The position numbers and the translations under genes were made by a program. DNA of 64,000 nt from Dyadobacter arcticus (lineage in GTDB: Bacteria > Bacteroidota > Bacteroidia > Cytophagales > Spirosomataceae): positions 186,001 to 250,000 of the forward strand of contig NZ_JAASQJ010000003.1 in NCBI RefSeq assembly GCF_011762185.1. Reading direction: 5' to 3'. The notes beneath the pieces were generated by a model. It did no database searches, was not told the origin of the DNA, and saw only the letters and a list, made by a program, of their open reading frames with translations. Every line of letters begins with the position of its first letter. The first letter of the stretch is position 1. Below are positions 36,118 through 45,115 of the stretch, one piece after another.

Positions 36118-39100
36118 TCAAGGTTTGATCACTATTTTGTAGGTATTGACCTCTCCGTTCATCTTTTCAATATTTGTAATGTAAGCTCCTGCGGCTAAGT
36201 GTTTTAGTTGAATGCCAAGTGCATTGATTTCCGTTGTTTTCAGGACTTCTTTTCCTGCAATGTCTAGGATTTTGACAGATCGGATGCCTTTTGTATTCCC
36301 AAGAAACAGACGGTCGGAAACCGGATTGGGATAGATAAAAGCACTTACATCGTTCGCAAAATCAACACTTTTGATGCGGCTATAAGTAAAACTTCCATCT
36401 GCATCAATCATTTTCAGGCGGTAAAAATTCTCGCCAGGGAAAGGATCAGTATGTGTATAGTTATAGTATTTCAAAACTTTACTTTCTCCTCCGGAAATGA
36501 CGGAGCCGATTTTAAGCCAGCTTTTTGTGGTCGAACTCTGTTCTATTTCAAAACGGTCACTATTGGTTTCCTCTGTCGTTGTCCATTCCAGAAGCGCATT
36601 TTTTTCCTCTTTCTTCACCAAAAATGAAGCAAGGGTTACGGGTAATGCTGCCTGAGAATCGAATATAGCCCAGGGAGAAAACTGGGTGACCCCATTGATG
36701 CTCGCCGAATAAGGTCCTGTGCCACTTGCCGACAGGCCCGAAGCGCGCACTTCCCACGCACTGCCATTGAAGCGGGATATGGCTAGGCTGTTGCGGTTAA
36801 ACCCCGGCGATTCATTCGAGGCATTCCATTTGAAAGTTACATTGGCGGGCGCCGAAACATTGCTGGTAATGTTCCATTCGAGCGCGACGGCTTTGGTGGT
36901 GGGAGCGGCATTGGTAAATGTATTTTTGACGGATACCGCCACTTCGGCATTCGGGCTGCTGGGATAGGTGATCGTAACCGGCGCCGGGCCACTCTCGGTG
37001 CCTACCGGAAACACATTGGATTGAATGCTACCGGTAACGTATTTTAGCCGCAATTTGCCAGTGCCATTTGTTTCAATATAACCGCTGGTATTTGCCTCAA
37101 CTTTCAGGTTATTAATGGTCAGGTCGTGATTCCCAAGTATCATTCTACCGCCAAGCGTAAAGAGGGGTAGGGTAATCGGTCCGCCCAATACCATGCCGGC
37201 GGAATTACAATTGCAGGTCATACCCGTAATTGTGCCTGACCCGGCGATACTTTGGGGAGTTGAACCATAAATGGTGCAATAGGGTCTGCCCAGGAAAACA
37301 TCGTAGGATCCTTCTCCACCAAAAAACAACATTCGGCCGCTCGCCATTTCGAGTGATGCGGCATTATTCGTAAGATTTCCAATGATGGAAATTCCCATGG
37401 TAGCAGGTGTGGAAAAATTGGTTTCATCGCCAACCAAAATAGTATTGAAAGATTGCAGAAACAGATTGCCGCGGATACGAACCAAATCCAGGCTACCTCC
37501 CGAGAGCAAGTTAGGCTTGATTGCGCCGCCAGAGGTGATTACATTGTAAATTTCAACATTGCCAACCCGGTTGAGTGTTATAGGAAGGTAAATTCGTGTA
37601 AAATCAGGAGGAGTTCCGGTAAAGAAAGTATTGGTACCCGCCTTACCAATCCTGATGGTGGTATTAGGACCGAAATTACTGAAATAAATGCCCTTGAATG
37701 TGCCTGTATTTCCAAGAATTTCAACAATACCTCCTGTCACATCCCCTTCCGCAGTCGGCAGATATACAAGGGAATTGCCAATATTAAAATTACCACCACA
37801 GCCACCTCTCTTCACTTGTACCAGTCCGCCACTCATCCTGAAAATGCCTGAGCTTCCCTTATTAATCGTTCCGCCAACATGCAACGCTCCGCCGGTCATT
37901 TCAAAAGTGCCGTCAATCTGCATGAAATACTGCCCGCAAGGCGCAAGCTGCGTGCCGTCCCAGGCCGCTTCACCAATTGTCATGTCGTAGTCGGTCATGC
38001 TCAGCCTGCCTGTTGCGGAAATGTGCAGCGTTTTACATTGCGCAGATGCCGTGAGCGTTACGTGATGGTCTATTTTCACTGGTTCGCTCACAAGTGGTAC
38101 CTCATTTCCGACCCAGGTTGAGGCCACGTCCCAGTCGCCGTCCTGCGCTGTGGTTTTAACCTGTATCACATTGATTGATTTGGTTAAAGGCCCACTCGTC
38201 TGGCAACCGTTTGTGGCTGTAACAGACAATGTGCCCGAAGTGGCGGTGGATAAAAATGCAATGTTTTTAAAATAGGAATTTCCCGCCGGAATGGTCGCTC
38301 CGGTGCCAGAATAAGCCCAAGTGTAATCCGCCACGCCGCCATAGTAGGATGAGAATTCGGATGTGTATGTGTAGCTGCTTTCTTTTGAAACGTCGGCTTC
38401 TCCGGTGAGGGATAGGAGCGGGGGCAGCTCTAATTGAGGGCCAACCTGAGTGATGGCAGAATAATCAGAGGTTCCGCAATCATTTAAAGCCCTAACCCTG
38501 AATCCATTAGAGCCATTGCTCATTCTGCTGTTGATTCGCACGCGCGCCTGAGTCCGGCTCAATATTTCTATTTCCCCGTTCGTAGCCGGGCTGATATTGA
38601 AATAATTGTCGAAGATGAGCTGCCATTCAAATGAAGTTGCATTGGGCACGTCAGCAATGTTATAGGTGTACCAGGTACCGACACACAATGCCTGCGGATT
38701 GGTATGAGGCTGAATGACGGGTGTCGTAACGCCGCCATTTACAGACACGTCCCATAAGTTGCTGTAAAAATCCTGATTTACATCCACGTCCCGCATTTTA
38801 ATCCTGATCTTATAACCTGTACCAGAAGGGAGACCATTAAATGCGCTTGCGGGGTCGCTTTGATAAATGCTGCCGGAGAATGTGAAGTTTGGATATCCAT
38901 TTGTGCTCAGGCTGGTGGCCAGGATTTTAGGGTAACCGGGAGCCGTAAAGTTTCCATTGATATCCGAAAGCTGTATTTCCGCTGGCCCGGGATAAAATGA
39001 CGAGGAAAATGTGCCTTTAACGCGATAGGTCTTGTAAGTAGGCGCCATATATGCGCACAATTCCGTTGCCGGTGTCCCGTAAGCATCTGTAAGACTGCTG

Positions 39101-39177
39101 ATTGTAACGGTTTTCTGAGCGATGCCGACGTACGGTAAAAACCCGCAGAGGATCATTAATAGTAAAATCTTTTTCAT
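36118..39177 (-). CDS. Large T9SS-secreted surface protein with G8-like and beta-rich domains
   Basis: The protein has 1019 residues with a signal peptide (to about 20, VGIAQ). The N-terminal half holds Ig/PKD-like segments (CVGTWYTYNIADVPNATSFEW, continuing into ALNDCGTSDYS). The middle has a G8-like start (DGDWDVASTWVGNEVPLVSE) and long right-handed beta-helix-like strands with repeated Gly and Asn (about 400-660). The end has the LPVTLASFLVKKEEKNALLEW segment and a T9SS type A domain (SAFIYPNPVSDRLFLG to TYKIVIKP). It is exported to the surface, perhaps as an adhesin or polysaccharide-binding protein; no catalytic residues are recognised. It is the last gene of the sigma/TPR/subtilisin/CHAT run, 72 bp after the CHAT gene. 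Confidence 0.82.
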   Translation of the reverse strand: MKKILLLMILCGFLPYVGIAQKTVTISSLTDAYGTPATELCAYMAPTYKTYRVKGTFSSSFYPGPAEIQLSDINGNFTAPGYPKILATSLSTNGYPNFTFSGSIYQSDPASAFNGLPSGTGYKIRIKMRDVDVNQDFYSNLWDVSVNGGVTTPVIQPHTNPQALCVGTWYTYNIADVPNATSFEWQLIFDNYFNISPATNGEIEILSRTQARVRINSRMSNGSNGFRVRALNDCGTSDYSAITQVGPQLELPPLLSLTGEADVSKESSYTYTSEFSSYYGGVADYTWAYSGTGATIPAGNSYFKNIAFLSTATSGTLSVTATNGCQTSGPLTKSINVIQVKTTAQDGDWDVASTWVGNEVPLVSEPVKIDHHVTLTASAQCKTLHISATGRLSMTDYDMTIGEAAWDGTQLAPCGQYFMQIDGTFEMTGGALHVGGTINKGSSGIFRMSGGLVQVKRGGCGGNFNIGNSLVYLPTAEGDVTGGIVEILGNTGTFKGIYFSNFGPNTTIRIGKAGTNTFFTGTPPDFTRIYLPITLNRVGNVEIYNVITSGGAIKPNLLSGGSLDLVRIRGNLFLQSFNTILVGDETNFSTPATMGISIIGNLTNNAASLEMASGRMLFFGGEGSYDVFLGRPYCTIYGSTPQSIAGSGTITGMTCNCNSAGMVLGGPITLPLFTLGGRMILGNHDLTINNLKVEANTSGYIETNGTGKLRLKYVTGSIQSNVFPVGTESGPAPVTITYPSSPNAEVAVSVKNTFTNAAPTTKAVALEWNITSNVSAPANVTFKWNASNESPGFNRNSLAISRFNGSAWEVRASGLSASGTGPYSASINGVTQFSPWAIFDSQAALPVTLASFLVKKEEKNALLEWTTTEETNSDRFEIEQSSTTKSWLKIGSVISGGESKVLKYYNYTHTDPFPGENFYRLKMIDADGSFTYSRIKSVDFANDVSAFIYPNPVSDRLFLGNTKGIRSVKILDIAGKEVLKTTEINALGIQLKHLAAGAYITNIEKMNGEVNTYKIVIKP

Positions 39178-39249
39178 GTTTCTAAAAGTTTGAGTTGTTA
39201 CAGACAGTTAGTCGTGATCAACCTTGCTTTTGGAAACAGAAATGAATTT

Positions 39250-42009
39250 TTAAACGGAAATTCTTTGATTTGCCCTTTTACGGAAATAATAGATAAGAAA
39301 AACCGCCAGCACCGCCAGTCCTCCAAGCAACACAAATACAACTGATCGCGAGGGCCCGGGGCTTACTGCCTGCGTGTTGCCCACCAGCACCATGCCTGCC
39401 CACGCATATGGGAGCCTGTCCGAAGGTGACGCATTTTTAAGCCACTCATTTTGAGCGTTTTGTAGTGCGATATCGAGTGGTAACCCCGCTTCAAGTCCCA
39501 CGTAAAACAATGTGGTCAGGTCGTAGACAGGCTCGTTTTCGACACTCCATAATGTCGTAAGGATAGAGGGTATCCCGATTCCGGCAAATCCCCGGGCAAG
39601 ACTGAATACGCCTTCCCCCTTCTGGTTTTTTCCAATGCCTGTGCGGCAAGCCGAGAGGATCAGGAGTTCGGTCGCAGAACTTGCATTGGCAGGTAACTCA
39701 TTGACTATTAATGTGGAATCAGCAAAATAGAGCGTTGGCGTGTTGCCAGAACTGTCAGCGGTAGCGTGCGTCAGTAATTGGACGATCCTGTAATCCGGTG
39801 AATTATTGATGAACGCACTTCGCGAAGCTTCCGGGCCGGTCAGAATTTTGGAGAGAAAAAACGCCTGATCGATGGTTTTCAGCACTTCCGCCGAACCGGG
39901 CAGACTGGCTTGTGAGAGTCGTGGCGCATAGGTTACCGGGGCGAGCCCGAGGAAAGATCCGGAAAATGTCCTTGCCCGCTCTTTTTTCAAACTTTTAGCC
40001 AAAAAACCGGCTGAATAAGTGTAGCTGAATGCATACTGGCCTACCAGATATTCGGGCTCGGTTGCGGAAGTGCTGAATGCTTCAAAAGGAAGAAAGCCCC
40101 CGTCCGGTGATACGATAACACGTGTTTGAACTGGGATGTTAAATGGTTTTAGCAACAATTCATACAATTTTGAGGAAATAGACAGATAGCTTTTAAAAGC
40201 TTTGTTCTGAGCTTCCCGGTTAATCATTAGTTTTTGAAACTGTGAAGTAAGTAACTGATATTCAGATAAATCTATTTTTTTCAAAATAACCTTTCCTGCT
40301 GAGATCGCCAGTCCGTACACCGCACTGTCGCCTACAAAATAGGAGACCAGCGATTGCTTTTCTCCGAGTATGCCTGTTTTTAATTGAGTTAACGTAGGGA
40401 CCGAATTGTCGTATTTATATGCATAATATTGCGGATTGCTTTTTTCAATCTGCCTCACAAAAGTTTCCTGTTCCTGCTGAGCATTCAAAATTTTTGTCCG
40501 GATCTCGTCAGCAGATTTGCCAGCCGCAGCAACCTGGCTTTGCAGATCTGCCACATTTTTTTTTAGCTCACCTTCCTTTTTCTGGTCTTTGGCTGAAAGT
40601 AACTGCTTGGCCCCAAGCTCATTGAGCTGATCAGTAAGCATTACTGCACGGCTTTTTTCAAAAAAATAAAAAGCCTTTTCGGGATTATTCAGCAGGTAAC
40701 AAGTTTCTATTGCCCGCTCATACATTGCTCTCGTCTTCCCCCGCCAGAACAGTTTCGTAAGGTTACCAGTATGCTCCCAGCGCATATAATCGATCATCGT
40801 GTCGGCCAACATGTATGTTTTAAGCGCATTTCCCAGTTTCGCCCTGTCATTTGCAGTGGCCTTAGCAAAACCCAGCCAGGTATCTGCTCTGTGTTGAATA
40901 ATGGTGAGCAGCTCCGTTTTATTCACCACCGACCGGATTATTTGGGAAGTTAAAACGGCGCTTTGCTTTTTCACATCAAGCTGTTCAAGTGCAGTTTGGA
41001 TTGCCTGGTCATTGTAAATGAGTGCGTTCGAATAGCTTTTTTTATCCGCGTAAACTTTGCTGATATTGTTGAGAATGACCGCTTTGCCCGAGGGAAGAAC
41101 CATGTATTGGAGGGCCAAAGTGTAATTTTCCAATGCTTTTTTTAAATCCGAAAACTCGGTATGATAATAAAAACCCAGATTATTGGCTACCTGCGCGCAG
41201 CCGTACAGAAACTTATCTTTTTTGAAACTTTCAAAAGATTTCTGATAATAGGCGATCACCGTCCGGGGTTCCGACTGTTTCTTTTTCAGTTCCGCAAGCA
41301 TTGAAAATATGGCTCCTTTCAATGCTTCGTCCTGATCGCTGGATGCAAATTTCAGGGACAAATTGAGCGCGATTTCACTCTCTTTATAAAGGCCAAGTTC
41401 TTCAAGACCCTGCGATTTTTCCATCATGCTCCGGGCTTTCAGATCGTCACGATTGAGTTTTTGAGCCAATCCATATCCCAGATCCGAGAAGCGCACCGTC
41501 TTTTCATAGTCCCCGATCGACGTGCAAATACTCGCCATTTTATTGTAAGACCCTGCAACAGAAGCTGCTTTGCCAGGGTAGCGCTGCCCAACTTTAATAG
41601 CCAGATCCAATGCATTTAAAGCTTGCCGGATATCTCCCAGGTCATTGTAAATGCAGCCCAGATTGAAGTAACTATGGCAGGTATTGGCATCGTTCGCACC
41701 TTTAAAATTGCCAGCATTGACTGAAATTGCTTTTTTGGTAAAAATAATTGCGGAGTCCAGCTTACCCTCATACCAGAACGTTCTTCCCAGAATGTGCAAA
41801 GCCTGCGCATAAATTGAATCTTTATTTTGTGAACACTGGTCAGCGATCCGAATGATTTTCTTCATTTCAATGATCAGATCCTTATCTTCCAGCGTATCGG
41901 CCGCGAGATTGATCCGGTCATAAAGCATCCCAGGTTCCGGACACTGTGCATGTACGGAACCTGAGAGAATAAAGCCAAAAAAAATAACGCAGACCAGGCG
42001 ATGCAACAT
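39250..42009 (-). CDS. Exported, membrane-anchored TPR-CHAT protease
   Basis: The protein has 919 residues. A signal peptide (to about 21, SVHAQ) is followed by about eight TPR-like helical pairs (about 60-480) and a coiled coil (470-520). The CHAT caspase-like domain (about 590-870) has both catalytic residues: H748 in LLTHATAD and C788 in ILSACRTGIG, followed by GVFSLARGFAGIGIPSILTTLW. A membrane span (about 889-908) and a basic tail (YFRKRANQR) end the protein, which therefore faces the periplasm. CHAT proteases cleave specific partners when their TPR sensor is engaged. It lies between a T9SS protein gene and a subtilisin gene and downstream of a sigma/anti-sigma pair. The substrate is unknown; the periplasmic TPR part of the adjacent membrane protein is a candidate. 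Confidence 0.9.
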   Translation of the reverse strand: MLHRLVCVIFFGFILSGSVHAQCPEPGMLYDRINLAADTLEDKDLIIEMKKIIRIADQCSQNKDSIYAQALHILGRTFWYEGKLDSAIIFTKKAISVNAGNFKGANDANTCHSYFNLGCIYNDLGDIRQALNALDLAIKVGQRYPGKAASVAGSYNKMASICTSIGDYEKTVRFSDLGYGLAQKLNRDDLKARSMMEKSQGLEELGLYKESEIALNLSLKFASSDQDEALKGAIFSMLAELKKKQSEPRTVIAYYQKSFESFKKDKFLYGCAQVANNLGFYYHTEFSDLKKALENYTLALQYMVLPSGKAVILNNISKVYADKKSYSNALIYNDQAIQTALEQLDVKKQSAVLTSQIIRSVVNKTELLTIIQHRADTWLGFAKATANDRAKLGNALKTYMLADTMIDYMRWEHTGNLTKLFWRGKTRAMYERAIETCYLLNNPEKAFYFFEKSRAVMLTDQLNELGAKQLLSAKDQKKEGELKKNVADLQSQVAAAGKSADEIRTKILNAQQEQETFVRQIEKSNPQYYAYKYDNSVPTLTQLKTGILGEKQSLVSYFVGDSAVYGLAISAGKVILKKIDLSEYQLLTSQFQKLMINREAQNKAFKSYLSISSKLYELLLKPFNIPVQTRVIVSPDGGFLPFEAFSTSATEPEYLVGQYAFSYTYSAGFLAKSLKKERARTFSGSFLGLAPVTYAPRLSQASLPGSAEVLKTIDQAFFLSKILTGPEASRSAFINNSPDYRIVQLLTHATADSSGNTPTLYFADSTLIVNELPANASSATELLILSACRTGIGKNQKGEGVFSLARGFAGIGIPSILTTLWSVENEPVYDLTTLFYVGLEAGLPLDIALQNAQNEWLKNASPSDRLPYAWAGMVLVGNTQAVSPGPSRSVVFVLLGGLAVLAVFLIYYFRKRANQRISV

Positions 42010-42038
42010 TATTAATGTCCTTCTATATTATTATGGAT

Positions 42039-43466
42039 TTAAGGATTGTAAATAATGTATTTATTGCCACGTATGAAATATTTCAAATGAGGCTTTCGTA
42101 AAGAGCCGCTCAATAACTGCTCTTTCGATACAATTAATTGTGATTTTGTACCGATCCAGCCTGCGACAACGGGAGTCGCGAAAGATGTACCCTGTCTCGC
42201 CTTTGTGATGCCCTCAATTTCGACAAATGTATCAATGCCAAAAAAGCAGTTTCGCCCTTTCACACCAATATCAAGGCTATGGGAATCGTAGTTCTGGCCG
42301 GGGCAAATTTTCTGCGCGTTATCCGAAACCGTGGTCACCGAAACGACCTGTTCTATATTTTTACTAAAATACGCCGGGTAAAATTTCGTGCTACGAAACC
42401 TCAAATCCCGGTTGATTTCCGCATTTTCTGCCCTATCCCGATCATACTCAGGCATTGCATTACCCGCGGCCGTCACCAGCCAGATCGGTTTGCTAGTATT
42501 TTTAAAAGGAAGCCGCATTTGTCTGACATACTTTCTGAAAATGGGATCTTCCGGCCCATAGTAACCCAGACTGAAATTCATGATTTCGGCACCAAGCTGT
42601 TTGGCATGGTACATCGCGCACATGATCCCGTAGCCGTCACCTTTATTACTTGCATTCAAAACCTTCATGATCAGTAAATTAACGCCAATCGTTTCGCTTT
42701 TGCTAAATTGTTGAGCAGCCAGGTAGGCTACACGTGTACCGTGTCGGTTTTTATGCGTATCAGTGATGTTAAAAATATTGTAGCGGTCGCCAGGCCCATC
42801 TTTCGGCGCAAAATTCAGGCCTTTGTAGAGCATTGTAAAGCCAGTATTTTTCTTTCCGAATAAGTCCCGTGATGGACGATATCCTTCATCATTTTGAAAC
42901 AAACAAGAGCTGCGGGCTTTTTTAACGCCCAGATAATCTAAATCCAGTAATTGTTCATCCAACCCACTATCGAAAATCGCCAGGGTAACCTTTCTGGTTT
43001 TACCACGGTTGGGGTTGAATGCGGGCTGATGCATTTCATACTTAATGTCACTTTCTTTAACAGCGTAAATGTCATTATCGTCATCCAGCGAGAACTCGTA
43101 GTTTTTATTGGCCAGGATTCCTGGTACGTCCAATGTAAGACTGTCACCTCCCTGTCCATCCCTGGTCTTCACCTGTAGTTTATCATGTCCGTTGAAATCC
43201 AGGCCATCGTAATCAATGTTGATCAAAGCCGTGTCGCAGGGACATTGGCGGACGGAATCAGTGATATCAATCTTAAAGTTCTTACTTACAGCATCTATCA
43301 ATTGTCGCAAACTGTAACCTTTGGGTATAAGAATATTGTATCCGTGATGCGGCGGCTCTGTCAAAGCCTTAGTAGACTGGGCAGCAGCGTTTTGTGAACC
43401 TAGCGCCCAGAGAAAAAGACCTGTAAAGGCAATGTGAAGAACTTTCTGGTAATTGAGGGTTTTCAT
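42039..43466 (-). CDS. Exported S8-family subtilisin-like serine protease
   Basis: The protein has 475 residues with a signal peptide (to about 30, QNAAAQ). An N-terminal region of about 115 residues (STKALTEPP to QPAF) has no clear inhibitor-type prodomain signature and may be a substrate- or partner-binding module. The catalytic triad is complete: D166 (AIFDSGLD), H242 (NRHGTRVA), S428 (GTSFATP), with the oxyanion-hole N336 (TAAGNA). There is no T9SS tail or transmembrane anchor, so the protein is periplasmic or secreted. It lies 29 bp before the CHAT gene and 53 bp after the TPR membrane protein gene, so it is very likely cotranscribed with both. Confidence 0.9.
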   Translation of the reverse strand: MKTLNYQKVLHIAFTGLFLWALGSQNAAAQSTKALTEPPHHGYNILIPKGYSLRQLIDAVSKNFKIDITDSVRQCPCDTALINIDYDGLDFNGHDKLQVKTRDGQGGDSLTLDVPGILANKNYEFSLDDDNDIYAVKESDIKYEMHQPAFNPNRGKTRKVTLAIFDSGLDEQLLDLDYLGVKKARSSCLFQNDEGYRPSRDLFGKKNTGFTMLYKGLNFAPKDGPGDRYNIFNITDTHKNRHGTRVAYLAAQQFSKSETIGVNLLIMKVLNASNKGDGYGIMCAMYHAKQLGAEIMNFSLGYYGPEDPIFRKYVRQMRLPFKNTSKPIWLVTAAGNAMPEYDRDRAENAEINRDLRFRSTKFYPAYFSKNIEQVVSVTTVSDNAQKICPGQNYDSHSLDIGVKGRNCFFGIDTFVEIEGITKARQGTSFATPVVAGWIGTKSQLIVSKEQLLSGSLRKPHLKYFIRGNKYIIYNP

Positions 43467-43519
43467 AATAGGGGATGGTTAGATTTTTCAAAAAATACGC
43501 TCAATGCAGTTTCCGCACC

Positions 43520-44239
43520 TTACTTCATCCATTTCACTGCCTCATTCTTACCTTCCAGGTCCTGGTCAATCACTTCCTGCAGTAAACTTTCTGCTTTTTT
43601 CTTGTCTCCTGGCTGATTGCGCTGAATCAATGCGATGGCTTCGTAAAATTTCCCGGGATTGGCATACAGTTCTTTTTGAGCGCCCAGCCGGTGGAAGTAG
43701 TCAATCGCTTTGTCGTAATCCAGCAGATGAAGGGAAACAATACCTGCGATTCTTTTTGCTTCCGCATTTTGCGGATCGCTGGAAAGCACACTTTCGCAGC
43801 GTTTCAAAGCCGTAGCGTACTGGCCATTATTGTAACTGTCCTTTGCGCGCTGCAGGGTGTCGCCACTATCACCCAATTCCTGACGAAGTCTCGTAAAATT
43901 TTCCATTACATAACCTGCCGCCAGTTGCTGCATATCTTTTGGCGGCGTATTTAGAAAATACCAGCCAATACCAAAAGCAACCAGTGCCACGGCCGCAGCG
44001 ACAGCATACCAGGCGTTCAGCCAAGCCATATTTGTTGCTTTTTTCGGCAAAGCCTGCCATTCAGCATGCCTTTCGAGCAGCTTTTTCTCGCGGGCGTACT
44101 GCATGGAAGCCTCCCTGGATGCCAGATAAAATGCCACAGCATCAGCCAGTTGAGGATCCGATTTCAAATCAGCCTCAAATTGTGCCTTTTCAGCTCCAGT
44201 AAGTCTCTGCCCAAAATAGTCATCAATCCGTTCGTCCAT
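43520..44239 (-). CDS. Single-pass membrane TPR protein, candidate anti-sigma factor
   Basis: The protein has 239 residues. The cytoplasmic N-terminus (about 1-45; ERIDDYFGQRLTGAEKAQFE, then LKSDPQLADAVAFYL) has the YLxGxLsxeExxxFE-like pattern of Bacteroidota anti-sigma factors, without the zinc-binding HxxxCxxC. A membrane span (about 76-96) leads to a periplasmic TPR region (about 110-230; AKDSYNNGQYATALKRCESVLSS, then DYDKAIDYFHRL). The gene lies directly downstream of an ECF sigma factor gene, the usual place for the cognate anti-sigma factor, and upstream of two protease genes. It is most likely a sensor that holds the sigma factor until cleaved or bound; that role is inferred. Confidence 0.75.
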   Translation of the reverse strand: MDERIDDYFGQRLTGAEKAQFEADLKSDPQLADAVAFYLASREASMQYAREKKLLERHAEWQALPKKATNMAWLNAWYAVAAAVALVAFGIGWYFLNTPPKDMQQLAAGYVMENFTRLRQELGDSGDTLQRAKDSYNNGQYATALKRCESVLSSDPQNAEAKRIAGIVSLHLLDYDKAIDYFHRLGAQKELYANPGKFYEAIALIQRNQPGDKKKAESLLQEVIDQDLEGKNEAVKWMK

Positions 44240-44260
44240 GCTTTCCGTGGCTTCCGGTCT

Positions 44261-44296
44261 TTTGCTGTTAGCTGTTAGCCTTTAGCTTTTAGCTTT
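44261..44296. repeat. Short TTAGC repeat tract between sigma and TPR genes
   Basis: The plus strand reads GCTGTTAGCTGTTAGC followed by CTTTAGCTTTTAGC, four TTAGC-type units spaced 7-8 bp apart. It is a minisatellite-like stretch in the 166-bp gap between the sigma stop and the TPR gene. Its position is just upstream of the TPR protein's start codon (44239). Confidence 0.5.
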
Positions 44297-44339
44297 CTAT
44301 TTTTTTTAATTTATCTACAACCCTATTCTCGGGCCGACC

Positions 44340-44430
44340 TTAATCTTTAAACCCTTAACCCTCAACCCCTCCTTCTCCCTTCCTCCCTCTCTCTCCCTTC
44401 CTCCCTCATCCTTCCTTCCCCTCCCTCCCA
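44340..44430. repeat. Polypyrimidine/polypurine tract overlapping the sigma gene 3' end
   Basis: About 90 bp are almost purely C/T on the plus strand (runs such as CCTTCCTCCCTCTCTCTCCC), so the minus-strand mRNA is almost all G/A. The tract starts inside the sigma gene, whose last residues GREGKEG are encoded by it, and extends into the intergenic gap. Such mirror-like tracts can form triplex (H-DNA). The role is unknown. Confidence 0.6.
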
Positions 44431-45005
44431 TACAACCCCCTCAGCTTCTCCAAACACCTCAACCTGCTCGTTTTCACTACTGCCGCCGATTGGTAACCCA
44501 TTTCAATGGCGATTTCCTGGTCCATAAATCCTTCGCCCCAAGCCTGGACGATCTGCCGGCATTTTTCACCTAGTTCTTTGAGCCGGGTTGTCAAGAGATC
44601 CATATCATATTGTGCAATGAGTGTTTCGATAATCCCCTTTGAATCGTCGGGCAGGATGCAGAGGTAAGCGTCCAGCGAATCTCCCAGGATTACCTGCTGC
44701 TTGTTAGTCGCATTTTTGCGTAATACGTCAACACACTTATTTGTAAATATCTGATACAGATAGGTTTTGATCGAAGAATTGCCTTTGAAGCGGCCGTTAT
44801 GAATGTGTTCCAATACGGTGAGAATGGTATCCGAATAAACCATTGAACATTCATCCTCCGACAATTTATGCTTCCAGACTGCCTCACGGATCATGTAGGA
44901 ATATTTTTCGTAAAGCTTGTTTTCAAAAACCCGTCGCTGGGCATGTGTGCCACGAATCCCTTCAATAAGTTCTGAGTCTGAGAAAGTCTTGCTGAAGAGG
45001 GTCAT
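44406..45005 (-). CDS. ECF-type RNA polymerase sigma factor (protease locus)
   Basis: The protein has 199 residues. Region 2 is visible from about 25-95 (FENKLYEKYSYMIREAVWKH, then YSDTILTVLEHIHNGRFKG, NSSIKTYLYQIFTNKCVDVLR). Region 4 is at about 135-190 (LKELGEKCRQIVQAWGEGFMD, EIAIEMGYQSAAVVKTSRLRCLEKLRG). It should direct RNA polymerase to a small regulon. The downstream gene for a membrane TPR protein with an anti-sigma-like N-terminus suggests it is held inactive until an envelope signal arrives. The C-terminal GREGKEG is encoded by a polypurine tract. Confidence 0.88.
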   Translation of the reverse strand: MTLFSKTFSDSELIEGIRGTHAQRRVFENKLYEKYSYMIREAVWKHKLSEDECSMVYSDTILTVLEHIHNGRFKGNSSIKTYLYQIFTNKCVDVLRKNATNKQQVILGDSLDAYLCILPDDSKGIIETLIAQYDMDLLTTRLKELGEKCRQIVQAWGEGFMDQEIAIEMGYQSAAVVKTSRLRCLEKLRGLYGREGKEG

Positions 45006-45115
45006 TATTTACATTTCTGTATACACGGAAAGATACATAAAAACAGTTATTTTCCTGAATAAGGCGCTTTGTTTGCGGTTAAAGTCACACTTTTATTCCT
45101 CAATCATTAATTTTT

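Noticed and set aside
44340..44430. Polypyrimidine tract as a CRISPR or assembly artefact
   Set aside because: No repeated unit of CRISPR size, and the tract encodes a plausible end of the sigma protein.
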